A stretch of 23,527 nucleotides of DNA from an uncultured Prevotella sp. Its GTDB lineage: Bacteria > Bacteroidota > Bacteroidia > Bacteroidales > Bacteroidaceae. Below are positions 7,396 through 17,140 of the stretch, piece by piece (position 1 is the stretch's first letter; each line of letters starts with the position of its first letter). The stretch is from assembly GCA_934230965.1 (NCBI GenBank), contig CAKQFW010000005.1:1-23527 (forward strand), given 5' to 3'. The notes under the pieces were generated by a model. The model worked only from the letters and a program-made list of their open reading frames with translations, was not told the origin of the DNA and did no database searches. Made by a program: the position numbers and the translations under genes.

Positions 7396-8355
7396 TTAGC
7401 ATACCCGTGGGTGGGTAGCATCATGGGTGTCGATGATGATGTCGGCGGTGCCAATCTTGTTCCAACTGAAGGTGGCAACGAGGTCGTGAGCACTGACAGG
7501 GTCGGGCGAAGGCTGAAGCCCAGCGGCTTGTGCCAGGAGACCGATGATGGCATTTGGTGAGAAACGTTGGCGCAGCGCCCCCATATCTAAACTTTGGTCG
7601 CGCTTAGATAGCCTCTGCCCAGCAGTGTTGCATAGCAGAGGCAGATGTGTGAAGTGGGGTGGGGTGAAGCCCAACTGTTGGGCAAGATATATCTGTTGGG
7701 GAGATGATAGTAAGAGGTCGCGTCCTCGCACCACCTCGTTGATGCCCATCAGCGCATCGTCGGCCACTACGGCCAACTGGTATGCCCATGCGCCATCTTT
7801 GCGTCGCACAATGAAGTCGCCGCACTGTGTGGTGAGGTCGACGGTGTGTGTGCCGTAATGCCCATCGTTGAAGGTAACAAGCCCTTCGCCCTCGTCGGGC
7901 ACCATCATGCGTATGGCGGCGGGCCCTACTCTTTGTTCGGGTGGCCTATGTCTACACGTGCCTTTATACACCACGCGTCCATCGCTTTCGTGTGGCGCTT
8001 GTGTGGCCATGATGTCGGCGCGTGTGCAATAGCAAGGGTAGGTGAGGCCCTTCTGGTTCAAGGCATCGAGGCATTGCTGGTAGATGTCGCCACGCTGGCT
8101 TTGATAATATGGCCCTTCGTCCCACGTAAGGCCCAGCCATGTGAGGTCGTCCATAATCATGTCGGCATATTCTAGATGCGAGCGTTGCGGGTCGATGTCT
8201 TCAATGCGCAGCAGCCATGAGCCGCCCTTTGCCTTTGCCGATAGCCACGATAGTAAGGCACTGAACACGTTGCCTAAGTGCATACGTCCTGTTGGCGAGG
8301 GAGCAAAGCGCCCTTTCACCTTTGTGTCGTTATCCTGAATATTGTCTGTAATCAT
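7396..8355 (-). CDS. gluQ: Glutamyl-Q tRNA(Asp) synthetase
   Basis: This 319-residue GluRS-like protein lacks the anticodon-binding domain. It would activate glutamate and attach it to queuosine at position 34 of tRNA-Asp. Class I signatures are GRFAPSPTGRMHLGN (15-29, HIGH-like) and RLSKRD (248-253, KMSKS-like). The family's zinc site is recognisable as C108, C110, Y130 and C134 (CYC, then YKGTC). The ATG at 8353-8355 is chosen because only 14 residues precede GRFAPSPTG and no later Met fits. Its AUG is part of an inverted-repeat end, described separately. No promoter is visible. Confidence 0.93.
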   Translation of the reverse strand: MITDNIQDNDTKVKGRFAPSPTGRMHLGNVFSALLSWLSAKAKGGSWLLRIEDIDPQRSHLEYADMIMDDLTWLGLTWDEGPYYQSQRGDIYQQCLDALNQKGLTYPCYCTRADIMATQAPHESDGRVVYKGTCRHRPPEQRVGPAAIRMMVPDEGEGLVTFNDGHYGTHTVDLTTQCGDFIVRRKDGAWAYQLAVVADDALMGINEVVRGRDLLLSSPQQIYLAQQLGFTPPHFTHLPLLCNTAGQRLSKRDQSLDMGALRQRFSPNAIIGLLAQAAGLQPSPDPVSAHDLVATFSWNKIGTADIIIDTHDATHPRVC

Positions 8356-8444
8356 AAGTAGGTGTTCAAGATTAATCGCATATATGAATTTAATAAATAG
8401 ATGTAATATTTCAATTAATCAATTAATTTTGAACACCTACTTAT
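8354..8444. mobile_element. 91-bp AT-rich element with 16-bp terminal inverted repeats (MITE-like)
   Basis: ATAAGTAGGTGTTCAA (8354-8369) is perfectly repeated in inverse at 8429-8444, and the match continues inward for about seven more bases with one mismatch. The interior is very AT-rich and non-coding. Size and structure fit a miniature inverted-repeat element or a solo pair of IS ends. No clear target duplication is visible, and I cannot name the parent element. In the gluQ mRNA it would form a long hairpin whose 3' strand contains the AU of the gluQ AUG. Confidence 0.55.
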
Positions 8445-8459
8445 CTTTTCTTTATAAAT

Positions 8460-8498
8460 AAAGTCCATACTCGGTGACAACCACTGAGTATGGACTTT
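8460..8498 (-). terminator. Terminator of the rimP-nusA-infB operon
   Basis: Arms 8460-8476 and 8482-8498 (AAAGTCCATACTCGGTG and its partner) pair over 17 bp with one G-U wobble around a 5-nt ACAAC loop. On the minus strand it begins 31 bases after the infB stop and is followed by an AT-rich tract. The stem is strong, the T-run imperfect. Confidence 0.75.
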
Positions 8499-8528
8499 CT
8501 CATATTTCGCTTTTTATATATTAGCTTC

Positions 8529-11456
8529 TTACAGCGTCTGCTTAACCTCAATCTCGGTGAAGGTTTCAAGCACGTCGCCCACCTGAATGTCGTTGAAGTT
8601 GACGAGCGAGATACCACACTCAAAGTTGGTGGCCACCTCTTTCACGTCATCCTTATAACGTTTCAGTGCAGCGATGTCGGCGGTGTGAACCACGATACCA
8701 TCGCGTACCACACGAGCACGGTCGGCGCGGTGTACCTTGCCTTCTGTAACCATACATCCAGCCACGGTGCCCACCTTTGATATCTTGTAAACCTCGCGCA
8801 CCTCTGCCTGTCCGGTGACAACCTCCTTCTTCACCTTGTCGAGCATACCCTCCATAGCCGAGGTTACGTCGTCGATGGCATCGTAGATAACCGAGTAGGT
8901 GTTGATTTCAACGCCAGCCTGGTCGGCCTGCTTACGTGCGGCTGCCGAGGGACGTACCTGGAAGCCTACGATGATAGCGTCAGAAGCGTCGGCCAATGTA
9001 ACATCGCTCTCAGATATCTGACCTACGGCCTTGAAGATAACGTTTACCTTAATCTTCTCGGTCGACAGCTTGATGAACGAGTCGCTCAAAGCCTCTACCG
9101 AACCGTCGGTGTCGCCCTTTACGATGATGTTCAGCTCCTTGAATGAGCCCAGAGCGATGCGGTGGCTGATATCTGACAGGGTAAGACGTTTCTGTGTACG
9201 CAAGCTCTGCTCGCGCTGCAGCTGCAAACGCTTGTTGGCAATGTCGCGTGCTTCCTGCTCGGTCTCCAGCACGTGGAAGCTGTCGCCAGCGGTAGGAGCA
9301 CCGTTTAAACCCAAGATAATGGCGGGTTCAGCAGGTCCGGCCTTCTCGATACGTGCGTTACGCTCGTTGAACATAGCCTTGATACGACCCCAGCTGGTAC
9401 CAGCAATCACGTTGTCGCCTACGCGCAGCGTGCCGTTTGAAACGAGCACGGTAGAAACATAACCACGACCCTTGTCGAGTGACGACTCAATGATAGAACC
9501 TGTAGCCTTACGGTTGGGGTTAGCCTTCAGGTCGAGCATTTCGGCCTCGAGCAGCACCTTCTCAAGCAGTTCCTTGATGCCGATGCCCTTCTTAGCACTG
9601 ATCTCTTGGCACTGATACTTACCGCCCCATTCCTCTACCAAGAGGTTCATGGCAGCCAGCTCCTCGCGCACGCGGTCGGGGTTAGCGCCCGGCTTATCAA
9701 TCTTGTTGATGGCAAACACCATAGGCACGTTGGCAGCCTGAGCATGGGCAATGGCCTCCTTGGTGGTGGGCATCACGGCGTCGTCGGCAGCCACAATGAT
9801 GATGGCGATGTCGGTAACCTGAGCACCACGGGCACGCATGGCGGTAAATGCCTCGTGACCAGGCGTGTCGAGGAAGGTGATGCGGCGCCCATCTTCCAGT
9901 TTCACGTTATAAGCACCAATGTGCTGTGTGATACCGCCGGCCTCACCCGCAATAACGTTGGTCTTACGAATGTAGTCGAGCAGCGAGGTTTTACCGTGGT
10001 CAACGTGACCCATTACAGTAACGATGGGTGCGCGGGGCACGAGATCGTTCTCGTCGTCGGCCTCTTCGGTGATGGCCTCTTGCACTTCGGCACTTACATA
10101 TTCGGTCTTGAAGCCAAACTCTTCGGCCACAAGGTTGATGGTTTCGGCGTCAAGACGCTGGTTGATAGATACCATAATACCTACGCTCATCAGGGTTCCG
10201 ATAACCTGGTTTACGCTGATGTTCATCATGGTAGCCAGCTCGCTCACCGTTACAAACTCGGTAAGCTTCAGTGTCTTGCTCTCCTTCTTCTCTTCGCGAC
10301 GCTCCTCGTTCAGCTTCTCCTGAACGGCCTCGCGTTTCTCCTTGCGGTATTTGGCTCCCTTCTTGTTCTGGTTCTGTTTGTTGGTGAGGCGTGCCAGCGT
10401 TTCTTTTACCTGGCGTGCTACATCCTCATCGCTTACCTCAACGGGCTTTGGAGCGCGGTTGCGGTTCTTCTTTTTCTTTCCGTTGCCAGCACCACCGTTG
10501 CCGCCAGCGCTGTTGCCACCACCGTTGTTGTTGCCACCACGGTTGTTGCCTTGCTGGTTAGCGGCAGCGTTAATGTCAACGCGCACCTTGTTAATGCGCT
10601 CGCGCTTCTTCTTTCCGTCGCGCTGCTGCTGTGCCTTCTCCTCACGTTCCTTGCGCTTCTCTTCCTTAGATTTCTTCTTCGGACGAGTGCTTTGGTTCAG
10701 TGTGGCGAGGTCAATCTTGCCCAGCACGTTCACCTTCGGGGCGTTCAGCATCTTCTTCTCACTCTTGGTGGTGAAGATGTCGTCGCTCTTCTGCTGCTGT
10801 GCCAGATGCTTCTGCTCCAGCGGAGTGCGCTGGTCGGCCGACTTCTGTTCGGCAGTAAGGGCTGATGCTTCGGCTGCCTTGGGGGCAGCGGGCTCAGCGG
10901 CCTTGGCAGCGGTTGCGGGCTTCTCAGCCACTTTCACTTCCTCGGCGGGCTTAGCTTGTGCCACCACTTTCTCTACCTTCTTAGGTGCTTCAGCGGGCTT
11001 GCTGGCCTCTTTTACGGCTGGCTTTTCGGCAGCGGCGTTATTTACTTTTGTGGGCTCCTGACTCACGGCAGCAGTCTGAGCCTTTGGTTTATCGTTAACG
11101 TTCTGAGCAACAGCTCCCTTGTTTGCAGGCTTCTTGCCTATGCTGTCAAGGTCTATCTTACCCAGCGGCTTATACTGCTGGGGTGTGCGCACGGGGCGGT
11201 CGGCAGCGTTGTCGTTGCCTTGTTCTGCAGTGCGCTTCTTCTCTTTGGGCTTTTTCTGCAGCAGTTTTTCGGCCTGTGTGCGCACCTCCTTGTCTTGTTT
11301 GAAGGCTTCTACCAGTGCCGTATACTGCTTGTCGCTGAGCTTGAAGCTCAGTTCGGGTTTTACCTCACCCAGCTCACTTCTCTTTTCGAGGAATTCAACT
11401 GCCGTTTGAAGTCCTATGTTTAATTCACTTAATGCTTTGTTTAACCTGATGCTCAT
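8529..11456 (-). CDS. infB: Translation initiation factor IF-2
   Basis: This 975-residue GTPase would place initiator tRNA on the ribosome. The start is set at [16 protein letters not shown] (ATG at 11454-11456); the open frame extends 44 codons further upstream, but that stretch shows no family character and would overlap the end of nusA. Order: N-terminal IF2_N-like domain (1-60); a long Lys/Ala-rich linker with a Gly/Asn-rich stretch; a second IF2_N domain ([17 protein letters not shown]); GTPase domain with GHVDHGKT (483-490), DTPGHEAF (from D530) and NKID (584-587); then domains II to IV. It is the last gene of the operon, 88 bp after nusA. Confidence 0.97.
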   Translation of the reverse strand: MSIRLNKALSELNIGLQTAVEFLEKRSELGEVKPELSFKLSDKQYTALVEAFKQDKEVRTQAEKLLQKKPKEKKRTAEQGNDNAADRPVRTPQQYKPLGKIDLDSIGKKPANKGAVAQNVNDKPKAQTAAVSQEPTKVNNAAAEKPAVKEASKPAEAPKKVEKVVAQAKPAEEVKVAEKPATAAKAAEPAAPKAAEASALTAEQKSADQRTPLEQKHLAQQQKSDDIFTTKSEKKMLNAPKVNVLGKIDLATLNQSTRPKKKSKEEKRKEREEKAQQQRDGKKKRERINKVRVDINAAANQQGNNRGGNNNGGGNSAGGNGGAGNGKKKKNRNRAPKPVEVSDEDVARQVKETLARLTNKQNQNKKGAKYRKEKREAVQEKLNEERREEKKESKTLKLTEFVTVSELATMMNISVNQVIGTLMSVGIMVSINQRLDAETINLVAEEFGFKTEYVSAEVQEAITEEADDENDLVPRAPIVTVMGHVDHGKTSLLDYIRKTNVIAGEAGGITQHIGAYNVKLEDGRRITFLDTPGHEAFTAMRARGAQVTDIAIIIVAADDAVMPTTKEAIAHAQAANVPMVFAINKIDKPGANPDRVREELAAMNLLVEEWGGKYQCQEISAKKGIGIKELLEKVLLEAEMLDLKANPNRKATGSIIESSLDKGRGYVSTVLVSNGTLRVGDNVIAGTSWGRIKAMFNERNARIEKAGPAEPAIILGLNGAPTAGDSFHVLETEQEARDIANKRLQLQREQSLRTQKRLTLSDISHRIALGSFKELNIIVKGDTDGSVEALSDSFIKLSTEKIKVNVIFKAVGQISESDVTLADASDAIIVGFQVRPSAAARKQADQAGVEINTYSVIYDAIDDVTSAMEGMLDKVKKEVVTGQAEVREVYKISKVGTVAGCMVTEGKVHRADRARVVRDGIVVHTADIAALKRYKDDVKEVATNFECGISLVNFNDIQVGDVLETFTEIEVKQTL

Positions 11457-11492
11457 TCTGTATCTTGCTATTCTTTTTTTTAGGGGTTTGTG

Positions 11493-11521
11493 GCTACACC
11501 CACACCTTGTGCGAGTGTAGC
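11493..11521 (-). promoter_or_regulatory. Hairpin in the nusA-infB spacer
   Basis: GCTACAC (11493-11499) and GTGTAGC (11515-11521) pair perfectly, and pairing continues inward to give about 13 bp with two wobbles and a 3-nt loop. On the minus strand it is followed by A residues rather than U residues, so it is not a normal terminator. It may be an RNA-processing or stability site separating nusA from infB. Confidence 0.4.
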
Positions 11522-11544
11522 GCTTTAATGTTTGTGGTATACTG

Positions 11545-12807
11545 TTAGTTATCAAACTCGGCGCGGAGCACGTTGAGCACTTGGTCAACGGTTTCTTCCT
11601 CTAGGTCGGCTTTCTCTACCAGCATCTCGCGCGGTGCGTTGAGCACAGCCTTAGCGGTGTCGAGACCGATGCGCTTGATTGAATCGATAACCCACTGATC
11701 AATTTCGTCAGAGAACTCGTCGAGATAGATGTCTTCCTCGGCTTCAGCATCGCTTACCTCACGGAATACGTCGATGGTGTATTCGGTCAGCATTGATGCC
11801 AGTTTGATGTTCAAACCACCACGTCCGATAGCGAGGCTTACCTCCTCGGGCTTGAGGAACACCTCTGCCTTGTGGTTCTCGTCATCGATGTTGATGCTTG
11901 AAATCTTGGCGGGGCTCAGTGCGCGCTGGATGAACAGCTTGGTGTTGGCTGTCCAGTTGATAACGTCGATGTTCTCGCCGCCCAGTTCGCGAACGATGCC
12001 ATGCACACGGCTACCCTTCACACCTACGCAAGCGCCTACGGGGTCGATGCGGTCATCGAAGGTTTCTACAGCAATCTTAGCGCGCTCGCCCGGCATACGT
12101 GCGATGCGTTTGATCTGTATCACGCCGTCGTTAATTTCGGGCACCTCGGCCTCGAGCAGACGCTGCAAGAAGGCGGGGCTGGTGCGCGAAAGAATAATCT
12201 TGGGGTTGTTGTTGTCGTTGTCAACACGCTCGATGACGGCACGCACGGTCTCGCCTTTGTGGTACACGTCGTTAGGAATTTGCTCTGACTTGGGCAGTAT
12301 GAGCTCGTTGTTCTCGTCGTCTACCACGAGCACCTCGCGCTTCCATACCTGATATACCTCGCCAGCAATCACCTGTCCGATGCGGTCTTTATATTTGTTG
12401 TACAGCGAGTCGTGTTCCAGCTCCAGCACCTTTGATGCCAATGTTTGGCGGAGGTTGAGGATGGCGCGGCGACCAAACTTGGTGAAGTCGACGGGCTCTG
12501 ACACGTCTTCGCCTACCTCATAGTCGGGTTCAATCTTCTGTGCTTCGGTGAGCGAGATTTCTTTGTTCTCGTCTTGCACCTCGCCGTTGGCCACTACCAC
12601 GCGGTTACGATAAATCTCGAAGTCGCCCTTGTCGGGGTTGACAATAACGTCGAAGTTCTCGTCACTGCCAAATATCTTTGCGAGCACATTACGGAAACTT
12701 TCCTCGAGCACGCTCACCAGTGTGGTGCGGTCAATGTTCTTTGTCTCCTTAAACTCTTTGAACGAGTCGAACATGCTTACTGTATCGTCTTTCTTTAATG
12801 CTGCCAT
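11545..12807 (-). CDS. nusA: Transcription termination/antitermination factor NusA
   Basis: This 420-residue RNA polymerase-binding factor affects pausing, termination and antitermination. The N-terminal domain spans about 1-125 ([20 protein letters not shown]). The S1 domain is about 135-205 ([19 protein letters not shown]), and two KH domains follow ([20 protein letters not shown] and [18 protein letters not shown]). It ends with a short acidic tail and one helical segment, and lacks the two C-terminal repeats of E. coli NusA (495 residues). It is 4 bp downstream of rimP, in the conserved rimP-nusA-infB order. Confidence 0.97.
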   Translation of the reverse strand: MAALKKDDTVSMFDSFKEFKETKNIDRTTLVSVLEESFRNVLAKIFGSDENFDVIVNPDKGDFEIYRNRVVVANGEVQDENKEISLTEAQKIEPDYEVGEDVSEPVDFTKFGRRAILNLRQTLASKVLELEHDSLYNKYKDRIGQVIAGEVYQVWKREVLVVDDENNELILPKSEQIPNDVYHKGETVRAVIERVDNDNNNPKIILSRTSPAFLQRLLEAEVPEINDGVIQIKRIARMPGERAKIAVETFDDRIDPVGACVGVKGSRVHGIVRELGGENIDVINWTANTKLFIQRALSPAKISSINIDDENHKAEVFLKPEEVSLAIGRGGLNIKLASMLTEYTIDVFREVSDAEAEEDIYLDEFSDEIDQWVIDSIKRIGLDTAKAVLNAPREMLVEKADLEEETVDQVLNVLRAEFDN

Positions 12808-12811
12808 AGCT

Positions 12812-13279
12812 TTATTTGAAACTGATTAGATATTTTGTATATTTCACTTTGTCCATTTCGAATGTATGGTCCACATCCATAAGTTGTGGGCGTTTCTTGC
12901 CTTCTACCTTTACCTTTTCTTGTGTAGTAACGGTAAAGTTGTTGCCATCAACGTTTTTCAGCAAGCCTTTATATTTCTTGCCATCGGCATCCAGTACCTC
13001 AACGTCTTTGCCTACGAAGCATACATATTGCTGTGGCACCTTGAAAGGCTGACCCAGTCCGGCCGAGCCTACCTCCAGCTCATAATCTTCTTCGTCTCGG
13101 CTGAGGTGTTCTTCTATGTAGCGGCTGAGCTCTACACAGTCTTCAATCCATACTCCGTCGGCGTGGTCAATTTCCACAACAATTCTGTCGTCGGCGCTAA
13201 TCTCGATGTCTACGAGGAAGTATTCCTTGTCTTCGAGCCACGTTTCAACAATCTCTTTAACGATGTTTTTATCTATCAT
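12812..13279 (-). CDS. rimP: Ribosome maturation factor RimP
   Basis: This 155-residue protein would help 30S ribosome assembly. It shows the family pattern: an N-terminal domain with VDIEISADDRIVVEIDHADG and CVELSRYIEEHL, the EDYELEVGSAGLGQPFK motif (family form is EVSSPGxxRPL), then a C-terminal SH3-like barrel (KYKGLLKNVDGNNFTV). In this protein SSPG is replaced by GSAG. It is the first gene of the operon with nusA and infB, and its leader contains the hairpin at 13361-13391. Confidence 0.93.
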   Translation of the reverse strand: MIDKNIVKEIVETWLEDKEYFLVDIEISADDRIVVEIDHADGVWIEDCVELSRYIEEHLSRDEEDYELEVGSAGLGQPFKVPQQYVCFVGKDVEVLDADGKKYKGLLKNVDGNNFTVTTQEKVKVEGKKRPQLMDVDHTFEMDKVKYTKYLISFK

Positions 13280-13360
13280 ACATTTTGTTTGGGGCGTGTT
13301 GTCAGCTTTTCATCATCTTGTTTTTCTATCGCCACACGCCATGTGTAACTGTGAACAATT

Positions 13361-13391
13361 AAAAAATGAGGAGCTCTCGGAGCCCCTCATT
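13361..13391 (-). terminator. Strong terminator after the S41 protease; lies in the rimP leader
   Basis: AATGAGGAGCT (13365-13375) and AGCCCCTCATT (13381-13391) form an 11-bp stem with one mismatch and a 5-nt loop. On the minus strand the stem is followed by six T residues (complement of 13361-13366). It would end the GNAT-parE-S41 transcript. It also lies downstream of the rimP promoter at 13405-13436, so rimP transcripts would pass through it within about 40 nt. Confidence 0.85.
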
Positions 13392-13404
13392 CCACTGAAT
13401 GGTG

Positions 13405-13436
13405 CAAAGTTACGAATATTTCTGCACGCAAACAAA
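13405..13436 (-). promoter_or_regulatory. Promoter of rimP-nusA-infB
   Basis: On the minus strand TAACTTTG (13405-13412) is an exact -7 match and TTTG (13433-13436) an exact -33 match, separated by 20 bp. Transcription should start near 13400, about 120 nt before the rimP ATG and immediately before the terminator hairpin. This is one of the best promoter matches in the window. Confidence 0.75.
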
Positions 13437-13498
13437 TATAAGTGATTATTTTTTTGTTACAGTGATGAAAAAAGCTCGTTTCAGCCTTCTTCCGCTGT

Positions 13499-15136
13499 TC
13501 ATTCCTTCACCTCGCCCGTCATCAGCGTGATAGCTTTTTGTACGATATGGTTGCTCTCGTTGATGATGGCAAAATACTGGCTCATGTCCCATAGGTCGCG
13601 GGCCACCAGCGCCTTCAGTTGCAGTCGCAGTTGCGGCAGTGTGCGCTCGCGTTCGGCATCATCTTTCGGCGTTACCTTTTCCTTTGCCGCTTCACTGAAG
13701 ATGCCGTCAATGACTTTCTGAGGCACCTCAAACGATGTCTTAAACCGTTCAAACGAGCTGTATTTCTTCTTCAGTTCCTTGCGATGGCTGTCGATGTATC
13801 GCAGCGATGCGTTGATGATGAAGCTCTTGGCAGCCAACTGTCGATGAAACTGCGTATACTGTGTAGTGTCGAGCGGCACAAAGTAGTCGGGCATGATGCC
13901 ACCGCCGCCATACACTGTGCGATGCTGGCGTATGGTGTAATAGCGCAGCGAGTCGGCAAAGTGAATACTATCGGCGCTATACAGCTCGCCATGCTTAAAG
14001 CGTTTCTCAATGTCCATGGCATAGTCGGCCTTGTCGCCTTTGGTGTAAGGCTTTTGTATGCAGCGACCTGTGGGTGTATAGTAGTGGGCGATGGTAAGAC
14101 GTATCATCGACCCATCTTTAAACTCGATGGGGCGTTGCACCAAACCCTTTCCAAACGAGCGTCGGCCCACTACCTGAGCGCGGTCTTGGTCTTGCAGAGC
14201 ACCCGTTACAATCTCGGCTGCCGATGCTGAGTATTCGTTCACCAGCACCATTACCTTGCCTTCGAGCAGCTGTCCGTTGCCTTGCGCCTTATATTCGCGT
14301 CGTTGGCTGCTACGGCCTTCGGTATATACGATGAGGTCGTTGCGCAGTAAAAACTCGTTAGCAATCTGAATGGCCGACTGCATATATCCGCCACCATTTT
14401 CTTGTAGGTCGAGAATAAGGTCGCGCATGCCTTGCTTCTTCAGCGCCGTTACGCCATCCATAAACTCTTTATAGGTGGTGGCGCCGAAGCTGCCAATGCG
14501 AATATATCCTATGCCCGGACGTATCATATACACAGCATCGACGGTGTTTACCGGTATCTTGTCGCGCGTTACGGTAAAGGTCAAACGGTCGGCTATGCCC
14601 TTACGCATCACCGTGAGGCGCACCTTTGTGCCCTTGGGGCCGCGCAGCCGACGCATCATCTCTTCGCGCGCCATCTTTACGCCCGCAATGGCTGTATCGT
14701 TTACCGCTACAATGCGGTCGCCCGCCATGATGCCCACCTTTTCAGAGGGGCCACCCAGTGTGGGTTGTATCACCATGAGCGTGTCTTGCGACACGTTAAA
14801 CTGTATGCCTACGCCTTCAAACGACCCTTGTAACGACTCGTTCATCTGCTTTGTTTCCTTGGCAGTGGTGTATGACGAGTGTGGGTCGAGCTTCTCCAGC
14901 ATACCGCGTATGCCATCCTCTACCAGCTTTTGCTCGTCTACCGAGTCGACATACAGGTTGTTGATAGCCATCTCGGCAATCTGCAGTTTGCGCATGGGGC
15001 TGTCGTCGCCCGTGTTGATGCGCAGCTGAGCCTGTAGGTTTAGGCATCCAGCCAGCAGCGCCAGCAGCATGGCCACGCGCACCTTGAGGGTGCATGGCTT
15101 CGTGGGGTGTAAGTGTTTGTTACTGTTTTTGTGCAT
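13499..15136 (-). CDS. S41-family C-terminal processing protease, probable lipoprotein
   Basis: This 545-residue protein has a signal region (VRVAMLLALLAGC) with a good lipobox LAGC (C31), so it may be a lipid-anchored periplasmic protease. A PDZ domain (about 107-195, GVGIQFNVSQDTLMVIQPT) precedes the S41 domain. Catalytic Ser-Lys motifs are NEYSASAAEI (300-309) and SFGKGLVQ with lysine K330. A C-terminal extension of about 150 residues follows. The open frame also allows a TTG four codons upstream; I choose the ATG at 15134-15136 because it is 12 bp after parE and gives a normal signal peptide. The substrate is unknown. Confidence 0.92.
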   Translation of the reverse strand: MHKNSNKHLHPTKPCTLKVRVAMLLALLAGCLNLQAQLRINTGDDSPMRKLQIAEMAINNLYVDSVDEQKLVEDGIRGMLEKLDPHSSYTTAKETKQMNESLQGSFEGVGIQFNVSQDTLMVIQPTLGGPSEKVGIMAGDRIVAVNDTAIAGVKMAREEMMRRLRGPKGTKVRLTVMRKGIADRLTFTVTRDKIPVNTVDAVYMIRPGIGYIRIGSFGATTYKEFMDGVTALKKQGMRDLILDLQENGGGYMQSAIQIANEFLLRNDLIVYTEGRSSQRREYKAQGNGQLLEGKVMVLVNEYSASAAEIVTGALQDQDRAQVVGRRSFGKGLVQRPIEFKDGSMIRLTIAHYYTPTGRCIQKPYTKGDKADYAMDIEKRFKHGELYSADSIHFADSLRYYTIRQHRTVYGGGGIMPDYFVPLDTTQYTQFHRQLAAKSFIINASLRYIDSHRKELKKKYSSFERFKTSFEVPQKVIDGIFSEAAKEKVTPKDDAERERTLPQLRLQLKALVARDLWDMSQYFAIINESNHIVQKAITLMTGEVKE

Positions 15137-15148
15137 AATGAAAAACAA

Positions 15149-17110
15149 TTAATCGTCGTCGCGGTTCTCTTTATCTTCTTCGGCCAAGTCTTCCTCCACC
15201 ACCAGGTTATCGATAATGAAGTTTTGGCGTTCGGGTGTGTTCTTGCCCATATAGTAGGCCAAGAGCTTCTGCACCTGGTCGGTCTTGTGTAGCGTAACCT
15301 GTTCCAGACGCATGTCGGGGCCGATGAAGTGAACAAACTCATCGGGCGAAATCTCGCCCAAACCTTTAAATCGTGTAATCTCAGGGTCGGGGCCCAGCGC
15401 CTTGATAGCCTTCTGTCGCTCTTCGTCGCTGTAGCAGTAGTGGGTGATGAAGTCGCCCTTGCGCTCCTTCTTGCCCATCTTGGCGTCGGCCTCGGCTATG
15501 GCCTTCTTGTTCTTAATCTTGGTGCGACGGTTGCGCACACGAAACAGCGGCGTTTGCAATACATATACGTGGCCTTTCTTGATGAGCTCGGGGAAGAACT
15601 GCAAGAAGAAGGTGATGATGAGCAACCGAATGTGCATGCCGTCGACATCGGCATCGGTGGCCACAATCACCTTGTTGTAGCGCAGCGTGTCGAGGCCCTC
15701 TTCAATGTCGAGTGCCGCCTGTAAGAGGTTAAACTCCTCGTTCTCATACACCACCTTTTTGGTGAGTCCGAACGAGTTGAGGGGCTTTCCGCGCAGCGAG
15801 AACACGGCCTGTGTGTTTACATCGCGACTCTTGGTGATAGAGCCGCTGGCCGAGTCGCCCTCGGTGATAAATATCGAGCTTTCTTCTTTGCGGTCGTTCT
15901 TCGTGTCTGAATAGTGTATGCGGCAGTCGCGCAGCTTTCGGTTGTGCAGGTTTGCTTTCTTGGCACGTTCGCGTGCCAGCTTTGTTACGCCCGCCATTGC
16001 TTTGCGCTCCTTTTCGCTTTCTTCTATCTTTTGCTTCATCACCTCGGCCACGTCGGCATGAATATGCAGATAGTTGTCAACCTCGCGTTTCACAAAGTCG
16101 CCCACGTATTTATTAATGCTGTCGCCGCCAGGCGACATCTGTAGCGAGCCCAATTTAATCTTTGTCTGACTCTCAAACATAGGCTCTTCAACGTTCAGGG
16201 CGATGGCTGCCACCAGTCCGTTGCGTATGTCGCCATACTCATAGTTCTTACCAAAAAACTCTTTGATGGTGCGCGCTATATGTTCTTTAAAGGCGCTCTG
16301 GTGTGTGCCGCCCTGTGTGGTGTGCTGTCCGTTTACAAACGAGTGATACTCTTCGCCATACTGGTTGGTATGTGTGAAGGCTATCTCAATGTCTTCGCCC
16401 TTGATGTGTATGATGGGGTAGAGGCCCTCGTTGGTCATGGTGTCGTTGAGCAAGTCTTCCAAACCATTGCGCGAGAGGATGCGTCGGCCATTATACATGA
16501 TGGTGAGGCCCGAGTTGAGGTAGGTATAGTTGCGCAGCATCGTCTCCACATAGTCGTCATGGAAACGGTAGCCTGTGAAGAGCGTTGCGTCGGGGCGGAA
16601 GTAGATGTAGGTGCCGTTCTCGTCGTCGGTCTTCTTGGTGGTATCTTTTTGTAAGATGCCACGTTCAAACACCAGCGAGCGCACCTTGCCATCGCGGTAC
16701 GATTTTACCTCAAAGCGTTCGCTCAGCGCGTTCACTGCTTTTACGCCCACGCCGTTCAGACCCACACTTTTCTTAAAAGCTTTCGAGTCGTACTTGCCGC
16801 CTGTGTTGAGCACGCTCACGGCTTCCACCAGTTTGCCTTGCGGAATACCGCGTCCGTAGTCGCGCACGCTCACAGCGAGGTTATCGTCAATGTCTACCTC
16901 GATACGTTTTCCGGCGTTCATCTTAAACTCGTCAATCGAGTTGTCTATCACCTCTTTCAGCAGCACATAGATGCCATCTTCTGGCAAGTTGCCGTCGCCC
17001 AGTCGGCCGATATACATGCCGGGTCGGGTGCGCACGTGCTCCATGTCAGAGAGGTGTCGAATGTTGTCGTCGGTATACTGTACCGTAGGTTGAATATTTT
17101 GCTCTTCCAT
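15149..17110 (-). CDS. parE: DNA topoisomerase IV subunit B
   Basis: This 653-residue type IIA topoisomerase ATPase subunit would decatenate chromosomes together with ParC. The GHKL ATPase motifs are [13 protein letters not shown] (E53, N57) and VRDYGRGIP (82-90), followed by [19 protein letters not shown] (from about residue 107). The Toprim domain has EGDSASG starting at E417 and the metal-binding D486-A-D-V-D490. The length and [15 protein letters not shown] form favour ParE over GyrB; GyrB cannot be fully excluded without comparison. It is 30 bp downstream of the GNAT-like gene and 12 bp upstream of the protease, so co-transcription is likely. parC is not in the window. Confidence 0.9.
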   Translation of the reverse strand: MEEQNIQPTVQYTDDNIRHLSDMEHVRTRPGMYIGRLGDGNLPEDGIYVLLKEVIDNSIDEFKMNAGKRIEVDIDDNLAVSVRDYGRGIPQGKLVEAVSVLNTGGKYDSKAFKKSVGLNGVGVKAVNALSERFEVKSYRDGKVRSLVFERGILQKDTTKKTDDENGTYIYFRPDATLFTGYRFHDDYVETMLRNYTYLNSGLTIMYNGRRILSRNGLEDLLNDTMTNEGLYPIIHIKGEDIEIAFTHTNQYGEEYHSFVNGQHTTQGGTHQSAFKEHIARTIKEFFGKNYEYGDIRNGLVAAIALNVEEPMFESQTKIKLGSLQMSPGGDSINKYVGDFVKREVDNYLHIHADVAEVMKQKIEESEKERKAMAGVTKLARERAKKANLHNRKLRDCRIHYSDTKNDRKEESSIFITEGDSASGSITKSRDVNTQAVFSLRGKPLNSFGLTKKVVYENEEFNLLQAALDIEEGLDTLRYNKVIVATDADVDGMHIRLLIITFFLQFFPELIKKGHVYVLQTPLFRVRNRRTKIKNKKAIAEADAKMGKKERKGDFITHYCYSDEERQKAIKALGPDPEITRFKGLGEISPDEFVHFIGPDMRLEQVTLHKTDQVQKLLAYYMGKNTPERQNFIIDNLVVEEDLAEEDKENRDDD

Positions 17111-17140
17111 AGTTAATAGCCCTTCTCTTAAAGTTCTTTT

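Noticed and set aside
9606..10865. Long plus-strand open frame antisense to infB
   Set aside because: It is a mirror of the biased codon use and repeats in infB; the minus-strand frame has all IF-2 motifs.
11457..11588. 44-codon upstream extension of infB
   Set aside because: It would overlap nusA, is Cys/Arg-rich without family similarity, and [12 protein letters not shown] is the normal IF-2 start.
15137..15148. TTG start of the S41 protease
   Set aside because: The ATG four codons later gives a normal signal peptide with positive residues before the hydrophobic core.
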